This document shows positions 55,440-62,797 of a DNA stretch of 62,797 bases, one piece after another. A program made the position numbers and the translations under genes. The notes under the pieces are model-generated. The model had not been told where the DNA came from. It searched no databases and saw only the letters and a program-made list of their open reading frames with translations. Numbering within the stretch: the stretch's first letter is position 1; every line of letters begins with the position of its first letter. This DNA is from Nevskia sp. (lineage in GTDB: Bacteria; Pseudomonadota; Gammaproteobacteria; Nevskiales; Nevskiaceae), in contig JARLJS010000057.1 of NCBI GenBank assembly GCA_031291075.1, positions 1-62,797 on the forward strand. Direction: 5' to 3'.

Positions 55440-55955
55440 TCAGGTGATTTCGGCGTGGCAGTTTACCGGCTCGGCGCCGCAGCTCTTCGAAGCCACCGGC
55501 TGGCCCGTTTCCACGGCCAGCAGATGACCCTCCACATCGTGATGCATCAGCAGCCGGCGGGACTGTTGCCAGACGGCGACCTGGCCGCACTCCACATGAA
55601 AAAATTTTGCGAGCTGCTGCTCGGACACATTCGCGACGTTCTTGCGCCGGCTCCGGCCACGGAAGCGGCGCACGTTGTGGCGCGCCCAGAACAGCAGCAG
55701 CCCCAGGTTCACCAGCACCACCGTATAGACGTGAGCCAGGAACCTGCCGAACCCCGCCACGCTGATCTCCTGTGAGGGCGTGACCGGTCGGCTGCCGTCA
55801 CCATGCAGCGTGGCATACGACCAGACGGTGGACGCCACCGGCGAGAGAAGGCCGAGATAGGCCAGCCACAGCAGCACGGTGACCCCGGCCTCGAGCAGGC
55901 GCACGTGTACGGGCAGGTAGCGGGAGTCGTCGATGTACAACTCCGCCTCATTCAT
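55440..55955 (-). CDS. pgaD: PNAG synthesis protein PgaD
   Basis: A 171-residue inner-membrane protein with two hydrophobic helices (VTVLLWLAYLGLLSPVASTV and VYTVVLVNLGLLLFWARHNV) and a cytoplasmic C-terminus. PgaD binds PgaC and c-di-GMP to activate poly-N-acetylglucosamine synthesis. GGAGGTGGTC precedes the ATG at 55955, which overlaps the pgaC end by eight bases. Mature part is short and typical. Confidence 0.9.
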   Translation of the reverse strand: MNEAELYIDDSRYLPVHVRLLEAGVTVLLWLAYLGLLSPVASTVWSYATLHGDGSRPVTPSQEISVAGFGRFLAHVYTVVLVNLGLLLFWARHNVRRFRGRSRRKNVANVSEQQLAKFFHVECGQVAVWQQSRRLLMHHDVEGHLLAVETGQPVASKSCGAEPVNCHAEIT

Positions 55956-57297
55956 GACCACCTCCGCTCGCCGCCGCCTCGGCCGACATCGGCACGCCGT
56001 GCGTCTCCGCATGGTGGGCGCGGAAGCCGCGGTCCGGGCTGACCCAGCGTGCCCGGGTGTGGCGCTTCTTGCGCAAGGCCTTGAACAGGCCGACGAGCGA
56101 AGTCGAAAAGGTCACGATCCAGAATACGGACGGATACCAGACCACCCAGAACAGCGTGCGGCCGAAATGATGATCGTAGCGGCGCTCAATCGACAGCGCG
56201 GTCAGGCATTGTGCCAGGTAGGTGGCAATGAACACGATCCGCCAATAGATGGCCGGCCCCGCATCGAACGCCGGCGGATGAATCGACACGCCCGCCAAGT
56301 GCCGCAGGCCCCAGACTACGATGAACAGCGCCACCGTGAACGACCACAGCAGGCTGGCGATGTATTCGGCGAGCAGGGTCCACAGCCGGCGATGCCTCCA
56401 GCGCATCGCCGGCAGACCATAGCGCCGGAACACCTCCGCGCCGCCCTGCGCCCAGCGGACGCGCTGCCGCCACAGGCCGCGCAGCGTTTCCGGCATCAGC
56501 ATCCAGCAGATCGCATTGGGCTCGTAGTGGATCGACCAGTGATGCAACTGCAGGCGCCAGGTGGCGTCGATGTCCTCGGTCACCATGTCCAGCCCCCAGT
56601 AACCGCACTGGTGCAGGGCGGCGCGGCGGTAGGCGCAGACCACGCCCGATACCGTGAACAGGTTGCCGCAGACACGCTGGGTGCGCTTGATCAGTCCCAC
56701 CACCGACGAGAACTCGCCGACCTGCACCCGGCCCACCAGCGTCGAACGGGTGCGGATGCGCGGATTCCCGGTCACCGCGCCGCAGCGCGGGTATTCAATG
56801 AAATGACGCACCAGGTGCGCCACCGCGTTGGGGTGCAGCACGGCGTCACCGTCGATGCATACCAGGTACTCCCCGCGCGCCGCCAGCGCACCCATGCGCA
56901 AGCCCATCGCCTTGCCCTGGTTCCTGGCGAAGTGGATCACGCGCAGATTAGGGATCTCCTGCAGCAGCTCGTCGAGGATCCGCCCGGTGTCGTCCCGTGA
57001 GCCATCGTTGATCGCGATGATCTCCAGATCAGGGTAACCCTGTTCGGTCAGGGCGCCGATCGTCTCCCGCACGTTGTCCGCCTCGTTGAAGCAGGGCACC
57101 AGGATGGTGACCATCGGTGCGGCGGCGGGCAGCACCGGCGCCCGGTCCGGCGAGCCTTTGCCCCGTTCCCGCAGGAAATAGTAATAAAGCGCCCCCAGCA
57201 TCCAGTGGTAGGCCATGTACAGCGGATAGAACACCATGAACCCGAGCAGGAAATCGCCGACGATGCGGCTCGAGGAGGACAACAGTTCAAGGGACAT
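55948..57297 (-). CDS. pgaC: PNAG glycosyltransferase PgaC
   Basis: A 449-residue GT2 inner-membrane glycosyltransferase that polymerises N-acetylglucosamine. UDP and metal motifs: VPCFNEADNVRETI, IIAINDGSRDDT, CIDGDAVLHPNAV, MVTEDIDATWRLQL, and the QRVRWAQGG acceptor motif; flanking helices near the ends. Between pgaB and pgaD in the usual A-B-C-D order. Confidence 0.96.
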   Translation of the reverse strand: MSLELLSSSSRIVGDFLLGFMVFYPLYMAYHWMLGALYYYFLRERGKGSPDRAPVLPAAAPMVTILVPCFNEADNVRETIGALTEQGYPDLEIIAINDGSRDDTGRILDELLQEIPNLRVIHFARNQGKAMGLRMGALAARGEYLVCIDGDAVLHPNAVAHLVRHFIEYPRCGAVTGNPRIRTRSTLVGRVQVGEFSSVVGLIKRTQRVCGNLFTVSGVVCAYRRAALHQCGYWGLDMVTEDIDATWRLQLHHWSIHYEPNAICWMLMPETLRGLWRQRVRWAQGGAEVFRRYGLPAMRWRHRRLWTLLAEYIASLLWSFTVALFIVVWGLRHLAGVSIHPPAFDAGPAIYWRIVFIATYLAQCLTALSIERRYDHHFGRTLFWVVWYPSVFWIVTFSTSLVGLFKALRKKRHTRARWVSPDRGFRAHHAETHGVPMSAEAAASGGGHE

Positions 57298-57314
57298 CGA
57301 AGGGACTCGCGCGA

Positions 57315-59279
57315 TCAGGGCTTGTAGGGGTAGCGCTGCAGCGACAGCATGCGCCGCACCACGTCTGCATCCGGACGGTTGCGCACGAACTCGTCAGGAT
57401 AGTAGCCGAAGTTTGCGGCGCCGTTGCGCAGCAGCACGCGCATCTGCTCCACCAGGGCGGGGGCCGCAATCTCCCGGGGCCGCGAGCGGTCGCGGGCCGT
57501 CCATTCCAGGGCCCCCAGCTCGAATACGGTCTTCGACAGGCCGCGCGGCCGGGCCGCGGCGGCGGCGACCAGCTGTTCCAACCAGGCCGTCGCATCGTCG
57601 CGCCCCACCCCTTCCGGCCGCGGCATGGCCCGAACGGACACGTAGTCGTAGGTCTGCAGAGCAAGATCGAAGTCCTGGGCAAAGCGCTGGCCTGCCGCGG
57701 GCTCGATCAGCAGCCGGGCATAGATGTCGCGCATGGTCTTCAACGGCAGGCGATAGCGACCCGCCCGGTCGGTCAGGACCTCTGTCAGCTCGGTCAGACG
57801 GCGGGTCTTCAGCGCCTCCCACCGGCTGCGCAGCCCCGCGTCTGCACGGATGGCCTCGATCGAAGCAGGCAGCCCGGCCTGCCGGTACGCCTCCAAGGCC
57901 GGCGCGCTGGCGTCCTCGTCCTGCGACAGCTGGGCGTCGTCGCTGAACAGCAGGCCCTCGACCACGCCGGCGCGGGCCAGATCCTCGTAGAGATCGCCCA
58001 CCAGGCTCGCCGTTTTCGGGTCGAACGGCGACAGCCGCGGATACTGTCGGCGATCGACCGTCGCTGCGCCGGCGCCGTCGCTGGCCAGCACCGGCGCCGG
58101 GCGGCGCTCCGGCGGCAGCGCGCCGAAGTCGTAGCTGAGCACCGGCAGCCAGCCGTAGATCACGACATTGGCGCGGGTCTTGAGCTGCCAGGCGACCCGG
58201 TTGAACAGGTCCGCCCGCACCGGCAGCCAGCGGTTGGGGAAATACAGGGACCTGGCCCGGCCGCTGCCGTCGGGATCCGCGAACGCCTGCAACACCACCA
58301 CGTTGACACCCAGGGCATAGACGCGGCTGACGAGCAGGTCCAGATTGTGCGCCTGCCGGGCCGGATCGGCGTCGTAAACGTCGTCCAGATCGACCTGCAC
58401 GGCGCGGATGTGAGCCGGGTGGTCGGTATCGTGCACGTCGGCCACGAACTGCCTCAGCTCCGGGTTGTGCGCCACCAGCATGCGCGGCATCGCCGCCAGC
58501 CGGTCGAGCACGGCCGTGCCGTCGTCCAGCGTAAGCGTGATAGGCATGCCGGCGGCGGCGTAGATCGCCATCGCCTCACGGTTGTAGCTGCCGTAGGGCC
58601 ACACCATGACGCGCGGTGCCCGCCCGGTCTCGCGCTCGATCGAAGCGGCGATGGTGCGCGCGTCCTCGGTCAGACGCGCGGCGTAAGCCGCGGCGGTTTC
58701 GTAGCCGCCGCGGGGGTCGTAGTGCGCGGTCGTCAGCGCCGGTTCCTCGTTCTGCTGGGGATTCGCGTTTATGCCCCGGTGCAAGGCGTCGGAATGCGCG
58801 GCGATCTCGACCAGGCCGGACGCCGACATCTCGCGCACCTGGTCCCAGCCGACGAACAGCTCGCGCCCGACGCGGCTGTTGCCCGAGCCGTAAGGCACCT
58901 TGCCGGCGGCGTCGGCGCGCAACCACTGCCCCGTCAGCGCCAGCACCGCCGGGTAACCGTACAGCTTGAGCAATGGAAACACCTGGCTGTAAAAGCCGGC
59001 GTAGCCGTCGTCGAAGCTCAGCAGTACGGGCTTGTCCGGCAACGGCCGGGTTCCCGCCCTGGCCTGCAGCAGATCGTCGATCGAAATCGGATGGAAACCC
59101 TCGCGCCGCAACCAGTTGAACTGCTGCACCAGCTGATCGGCCGATACCGCCAGGTAGGTCTGGTCCGGATCGTCGCGGCTGACGTCGTGGTAGCACAACG
59201 CCAGAATGCGCTCCGCGGCGGCGGCGCCGCCGCTCGACACCAGCAGCACGAGCCCCATCAACACAGCACGCATCGGCAT
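57315..59279 (-). CDS. pgaB: PNAG N-deacetylase PgaB
   Basis: A 654-residue periplasmic enzyme. Signal peptide (LMGLVLLVSSGGAAAA) without a lipobox, unlike the E. coli lipoprotein. The NodB-type deacetylase has LLSFDDGYAGF (D90, D91) and AAHSDALH (two His five apart), Zn ligands as in E. coli PgaB. The C-terminal ~350 residues form the PgaB hydrolase-like (GH153) domain (HIRAVQVDLDDVYDADPARQ, GVNVVVLQAFADPDGSGRAR). It removes acetyl groups before export. Its ATG overlaps the pgaA stop. Confidence 0.95.
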   Translation of the reverse strand: MPMRAVLMGLVLLVSSGGAAAAERILALCYHDVSRDDPDQTYLAVSADQLVQQFNWLRREGFHPISIDDLLQARAGTRPLPDKPVLLSFDDGYAGFYSQVFPLLKLYGYPAVLALTGQWLRADAAGKVPYGSGNSRVGRELFVGWDQVREMSASGLVEIAAHSDALHRGINANPQQNEEPALTTAHYDPRGGYETAAAYAARLTEDARTIAASIERETGRAPRVMVWPYGSYNREAMAIYAAAGMPITLTLDDGTAVLDRLAAMPRMLVAHNPELRQFVADVHDTDHPAHIRAVQVDLDDVYDADPARQAHNLDLLVSRVYALGVNVVVLQAFADPDGSGRARSLYFPNRWLPVRADLFNRVAWQLKTRANVVIYGWLPVLSYDFGALPPERRPAPVLASDGAGAATVDRRQYPRLSPFDPKTASLVGDLYEDLARAGVVEGLLFSDDAQLSQDEDASAPALEAYRQAGLPASIEAIRADAGLRSRWEALKTRRLTELTEVLTDRAGRYRLPLKTMRDIYARLLIEPAAGQRFAQDFDLALQTYDYVSVRAMPRPEGVGRDDATAWLEQLVAAAAARPRGLSKTVFELGALEWTARDRSRPREIAAPALVEQMRVLLRNGAANFGYYPDEFVRNRPDADVVRRMLSLQRYPYKP

Positions 59280-61759
59280 CAGTATCTCCACTCGACGCTC
59301 AGCAGCACGCTGAAGTCGTTCTCGTAGAGCCCGTCGTAAGCGATGCGGCTATAGCCCAGTTCCAGGTCGCCGCGCAGCGCATTGTTGGCGTGATAGCTGA
59401 ACTTGTCGGTGGCCGATCCGGCTGGATGCGCACCATAGCCTTTCTCATCGTAGACACCACCCTGCAGGCTCAGCCGGTTCTCGATCAGGCGCTCGTAGCG
59501 ATGGTCGAGGATCTGCCTTAGCGCGATGCCAGGCAAGGCTTCGAAATCGTGGTCCGGACTGTAGTAGGCCTGGCCGGGCCTGCTGTTGTGCGTCGCCGCG
59601 AGGTCCAACAGACCGCTCAGCTGCCAGTGCGGCCGGGTGTACCACTGGTACTGCAGATTGCTCTTGAGCCCGACTGCGCGGTTGCCATCCGAGTAGCTCG
59701 TCAAACCGGAATCGAGCGAGGCCTTGAACAGTTCGCTGCCGCGGTAGTGCACGCCCAGTTCGCCGGAATCCGCCGTCACCCCGTTGAGCAGGGCCCGCAA
59801 CGGCGTATCGCCGGCGAAGCGGCTGCCTTTGCCGTCGATTTCCCATTCGTCGTCGAGCGCGGCGGACAGCACGGCGTCCACGCCGGTGCTGGAGCGGCCG
59901 GACCACCAGTTTTGCGAGGGCGCGAGCCTGGCCGTGTAACCGCCCCCGCGATATTCAAGCCCTGCCTCGATCCGCCTCAGGGTGATGCTGCCGCCGGCGT
60001 CGGTCTCGTGGCCGCTGCTGGCGCCGCCATACAGGCGCCAGTGCTCGTCGAACGGACCGGTATAGCTCTCCAGCGAGGCGAGCAGGCCCGCACCCAGCTT
60101 GACGTTGGTGGCGGGGGTGACGCTGCGCTGGACGGACAGGGTGACCTCCGGCCGCTCGAACAGGTCGAGTTCGCGCTGGGCACGCTGCACCTCCGCCACC
60201 TCGGGAAACTGTTCCTGCAGGGCGGCGATAGCCGTCGCCGCCTGGCGATAGTGCTGCAGGCCCAGATCGTTGATCGCCGCGTTGGCGCGCCGCGGCGGAT
60301 CGGGCGTGTAAGGATCGAGCGTGGCCGCGATGCGGTACTCCTCGTCCGCGCGCCGGGGCCAGCCGCGGGCGGCATAGAGTCCGGCCAGACCGCTGCGATA
60401 GTTCGGATTGTTGGGCGCCTGGTCCGTCAGCCAGGTGAACATGCTCTGGGCCTGCGCCAGGTCGTCGGCGAACAGGCGCGCCTCCGCCCGCTGCAGCTCG
60501 GTGGCCTCCCGCCTGGGATTGGATACCGGGACCCGGTCTCCTTTCTGCCACAGCCAGATCGGTTGCCTGCGGTTCAGATCATCGATCAACGCGATCGCGT
60601 CGGCCGGGTGCTCGGACTCCGCCAGCGCGTAAAACAAGCCTTCGGACGCCTCAAAGTCGTCCGGCTCGCGGGCCAGAACCTGCCGGTAAAGCTTCGCGGC
60701 GCGTTCCGGCTGCCGCAACCTCAGGTACGCGTCCGCCACCGGTAACAGCACGTAGTCCGGTACCGCCACCCGTGCCGCCAGCAGGGTCTCGTACTCGGCG
60801 ACGGCCTGCCGCATGCGCACACGCCAGCGCAGCGCAACGATGCGGTCGAGACGGGCCCGCAGCAACGGGCCCGCGGGTGCCCGTTCCGGCGCCGGCGCAC
60901 CGCTCTTGAGCTGGGCGATCAAGTTGTCGAGCTCGGCGATGGCACTGTCGATGTCGTCGAAGCGCTTCGCCGGCGAAGCCGGTTCCAGGGTGCCGAAGCG
61001 CACCAGTTGCGCAGCTTCGCTGCCCCGCAGGCGCTGCAGGTCCGCTTCGCCGACGGCATCCGGATGCTGCTCCGCCAACCGCAGGGCTTCGTGCGGCGCG
61101 CCCACTGCCTCGATGGCCGCCACCCGCTCGCCAACCACCGCGTCGAGCTGCGGTTGCAGAGCCATGGCACGCTCGCTGTCGCGCAGGGCGGCCATGGTGT
61201 TGCCGGCGCGCCGATCGGCATAGCTCGCCGCCGTCAGCAGGATGGCGCGCGCACGATCGGACCAGCGCGCGTCGCGCAGCACCTGGTCGGCCCGGGCCGC
61301 AGCAGCCTCGCCGCGCCCGTTGTCGGCCAGCGTACGGATCGCTGCGGCGGCGAAGCGCTCGTCGTCGGGAAAGCGCTTGGCGCCCAGTTCGTCCAGCCGC
61401 AGCGCTTCCGTCCGGCGACCGCTGCGAACATAAGCCGCGGCCGCCGCCAGCAGCACATCGGCCGGCTGCTGCGACGCCGCCGCCGTCTCCTCGAACAAGG
61501 CCAGGGCATAGGCGTCGTTGCCGCTGTGGAACAGATTGAGCCAGCCGGGTTGAATCACCACCGTCGGCACCGGCCTGCCTGCGTGCGCCACGGACTTGGG
61601 CGAAACCACAGATGCTGCCACGACGGGCGGCTCCGCCGCGCCGGCATCAGGCACCACGGTGAGACCCAGCAGCACAGCCAGGCCCAATGCTCCGCACCAA
61701 GGCCCGGGATCGCCGATCCGACCATTCTTCACAACATCCCCTGAGTCATCCATCGGCAT
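59279..61759 (-). CDS. pgaA: PNAG export porin PgaA
   Basis: An 826-residue outer-membrane exporter: an N-terminal signal segment (GALGLAVLLGLTVVPDAGAA), ~400 residues of TPR helices (YRQVLAREPDDFEASEGLFY, YRSGLAGLYAARGWPRRADE) and a C-terminal barrel (LSVQRSVTPATNVKLGAGLL; last strand FSVLLSVEWRY with terminal aromatic). First gene of pgaABCD. The ATG at 61759 is called; an in-frame GTG after CAGGGGATGTT near 61733 is an alternative with better ribosome-site spacing. Confidence 0.94.
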   Translation of the reverse strand: MPMDDSGDVVKNGRIGDPGPWCGALGLAVLLGLTVVPDAGAAEPPVVAASVVSPKSVAHAGRPVPTVVIQPGWLNLFHSGNDAYALALFEETAAASQQPADVLLAAAAAYVRSGRRTEALRLDELGAKRFPDDERFAAAAIRTLADNGRGEAAAARADQVLRDARWSDRARAILLTAASYADRRAGNTMAALRDSERAMALQPQLDAVVGERVAAIEAVGAPHEALRLAEQHPDAVGEADLQRLRGSEAAQLVRFGTLEPASPAKRFDDIDSAIAELDNLIAQLKSGAPAPERAPAGPLLRARLDRIVALRWRVRMRQAVAEYETLLAARVAVPDYVLLPVADAYLRLRQPERAAKLYRQVLAREPDDFEASEGLFYALAESEHPADAIALIDDLNRRQPIWLWQKGDRVPVSNPRREATELQRAEARLFADDLAQAQSMFTWLTDQAPNNPNYRSGLAGLYAARGWPRRADEEYRIAATLDPYTPDPPRRANAAINDLGLQHYRQAATAIAALQEQFPEVAEVQRAQRELDLFERPEVTLSVQRSVTPATNVKLGAGLLASLESYTGPFDEHWRLYGGASSGHETDAGGSITLRRIEAGLEYRGGGYTARLAPSQNWWSGRSSTGVDAVLSAALDDEWEIDGKGSRFAGDTPLRALLNGVTADSGELGVHYRGSELFKASLDSGLTSYSDGNRAVGLKSNLQYQWYTRPHWQLSGLLDLAATHNSRPGQAYYSPDHDFEALPGIALRQILDHRYERLIENRLSLQGGVYDEKGYGAHPAGSATDKFSYHANNALRGDLELGYSRIAYDGLYENDFSVLLSVEWRY

Positions 61760-61864
61760 CGCCGACGGCTTTAGTCTTAGTAAGCGCTCATTTTAGCGGC
61801 GTGCAAACCGCCGGGGTTGTCACATGGTAGTAACAACAACGACATACCGATTCCGCCCGCTGGA

Positions 61865-61897
61865 TTGATTATCGTCAGATATATCTTATGATATGTC
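61865..61897 (+). promoter_or_regulatory. padR promoter with overlapping palindromic operator
   Basis: TTGATT (61865-61870), 16 bases, TATGAT (61887-61892) is a good -35/-10. An imperfect 20-bp palindrome, 61878-61897, with half-sites GATATATC and GATATGTC, overlaps the spacer and -10. ATATC/GATAT arms (61881-61885, 61890-61894) are perfect. Position suggests PadR autorepression. The pgaA start is on the other side of the same gap, about 120 bases away, so it may share control. Confidence 0.75.
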
Positions 61898-61921
61898 TTA
61901 CGACTTACCGAGGAGCCCATT

Positions 61922-62581
61922 ATGCACCGCTATCACCACCATCATCACCACGACCACGATTGCCGCGACGAGGGCTATCACTTCATGGGGCGCCACCGCC
62001 ACGGCGCGCGCGGCTTCGGCCGGTTCATGGGAGACGGCTTCGGCAGCCAGGATTTTCGCACCGGCCGCAAGCTGGCTTCCGGCGATCTGCAACTGCTGGT
62101 GCTGGCCCTGCTGGCGGAGAAACCGCGCCACGGCTACGAGATCATCAAAGCCCTGGAAGAGCGTTCCTCTGGCTTCTATGCACCCTCCCCCGGCATGGTC
62201 TACCCGGCGCTGACTTACCTGGAGGAAATCGGCCACGCCACGGTGGTCGTCGAGGGCGCCAAGAAGTGCTACCACATCACCGACGAAGGGCGCGCCTACC
62301 TGGCACAACACCGCGCCGCGGTCGATGCGATCCTGAGCCAGCTGGAACAGATCGGGCGCAAGATGGAACACGTCCGCCGCGTCTTTTCCGGCGAGCAGGC
62401 CGCGGCTGACGACGAGGAGTCCGAGTCGTCCGGCTTCGGCCTGGGCGGTTACAAGGGGGTGTGGCTGGCCCGGCGCGAGCTGAAGGCCGCCCTGCACGAC
62501 AAGAAGTTCAGCGGCCCGGACGAGCTCAAGCGCGTCGCCGAGATCCTGCGGCGGGCGGCCCAGGAGATCCGCCGCAAATGA
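61922..62581 (+). CDS. PadR-family repressor with His-rich metal-sensing N-terminus
   Basis: A 219-residue regulator. The first ~35 residues are His-rich (HRYHHHHHHDHDCRDEGYHF), like the metal-binding extension of E. coli YqjI, which senses Ni/Fe. The winged helix follows (LLVLALLAEKPRHGYEIIKA, GMVYPALTYLEEIGHATVVV, GAKKCYHITDEGRAYL), then a helical dimer domain. GAGGAG precedes the ATG. Its stop overlaps the next gene. Target set unknown; YqjI controls a ferric reductase in E. coli, absent here. Confidence 0.93.
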   Translation: MHRYHHHHHHDHDCRDEGYHFMGRHRHGARGFGRFMGDGFGSQDFRTGRKLASGDLQLLVLALLAEKPRHGYEIIKALEERSSGFYAPSPGMVYPALTYLEEIGHATVVVEGAKKCYHITDEGRAYLAQHRAAVDAILSQLEQIGRKMEHVRRVFSGEQAAADDEESESSGFGLGGYKGVWLARRELKAALHDKKFSGPDELKRVAEILRRAAQEIRRK

Positions 62582-62760
62582 AGACCAGGAATACGCAATC
62601 CCATCGCTACCGCGTCACCATCGAGCACCTGTACACGCCCCGCCCTGCCGACGGGCTGGACCCGCTACTAGGGCCTGTTGACCATTACTTTGGCACTGCG
62701 ACGGGGTCTATTTTCGCGCAGTGCAAGGAACGAGCGACGCGGTGTACTGGAAGTACATAA
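62578..62760 (+). pseudogene. DUF3861-like gene truncated by an inserted palindrome
   Basis: Starts ATG 62578 overlapping the padR stop. The first ~30 residues (SHRYRVTIEHLYTPRPADGL) resemble the start of DUF3861 proteins. From about residue 31 the frame enters the inverted-repeat element at ~62671 and reaches TAA at 62758, so the family's remaining ~60-70 residues are missing. Family assignment rests on a short match and is tentative. Confidence 0.55.
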
Positions 62761-62797
62761 GGAGTGAGAGACGTGGCAATGCGCGAAAATAGCCCCC
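62671..62797. mobile_element. MITE-like palindromic element, cut by window end
   Basis: Begins GGGCCTGTTGACCATTACTT at 62671. Arms at 62703-62724 and 62776-62797 pair at 20 of 22 positions (core CTATTTTCGCGCA). The centre is TGTACT GGA AGTACA at 62743-62757. Symmetry about position 62750 predicts the missing end about 32 bases past the window, total near 160 bp. No coding capacity. It resembles a non-autonomous IS derivative; the parent is not visible. Confidence 0.72.

Overview
This window is high-GC DNA from a free-living Gram-negative bacterium. TonB-dependent uptake, outer-membrane PNAG export, Tat and lipoprotein signals, an ECF/ChrR-like pair and a YqjI-like PadR regulator all point to a gammaproteobacterium. 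Xanthomonadales or a relative is my best guess, but I cannot confirm it without a search. Nearly every frame is GC-biased and many genes overlap by 1-8 bases. No tRNA, rRNA, CRISPR array, integrase or transposase gene was seen.

Layout. (1) 1-2005: a SAM methyltransferase and a His-tailed EamA transporter. (2) 2278-31497: one uninterrupted plus-strand run of about 29 kb encoding an extracellular contractile injection system (eCIS). It has a sheath, a tube, a gp26-like protein, a sheath/tube cap (DUF4255), an AAA+ ATPase, a split hub/spike with a PAAR-like tip, a gp25 and two gp6/J-like wedges, a tail protein and a DUF6519 protein. Five consecutive DUF4157 proteins sit in its middle. They share a targeting/zincin-like front end but have different C-termini: an all-new helical/glycine-zipper module, two second-zincin modules, a metzincin and a protein-glutamine deamidase. 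(3) 31588-36842: a nickel/cobalt module (TonB receptor, NikR, periplasmic helical-repeat protein, HupE/UreJ-like permease) with a recognisable NikR operator that moves the receptor start downstream. (4) 36969-40132: ECF sigma factor, ChrR-type cupin, DUF4331 protein and a small lipoprotein. (5) 40435-49912: delta-60 beta-propeller protein, Tat-exported phosphoesterase, HisKA_2 kinase with REC-PAS-PAS regulator, degenerate HD-GYP protein and two tandem collagen-like proteins. (6) 49940-61759, minus strand: pgaABCD (PNAG polysaccharide) running into frmA-fghA (formaldehyde detoxification), then a P450, CDP-diacylglycerol diphosphatase and transaldolase. (7) 61865-62797: a metal-type PadR repressor with its own promoter/operator, then a DUF3861-like gene broken by a palindromic MITE-like element cut by the window edge.

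How it fits together. The most interesting system is the eCIS with five cargo-like proteins. The structural genes describe a spring-loaded syringe that delivers proteins. The embedded DUF4157 set looks like a modular payload rack with catalytic C-termini (metzincin Zn-peptidase, Cys-His-Asp glutaminase, two extra HExxH domains). No immunity gene is visible, no canonical tail-fibre gene and no obvious tape-measure gene, so the target cell and the length-determination mechanism are open questions. Elsewhere, biofilm polysaccharide, metal sensing and signalling genes suggest a surface-associated lifestyle; that is inference.
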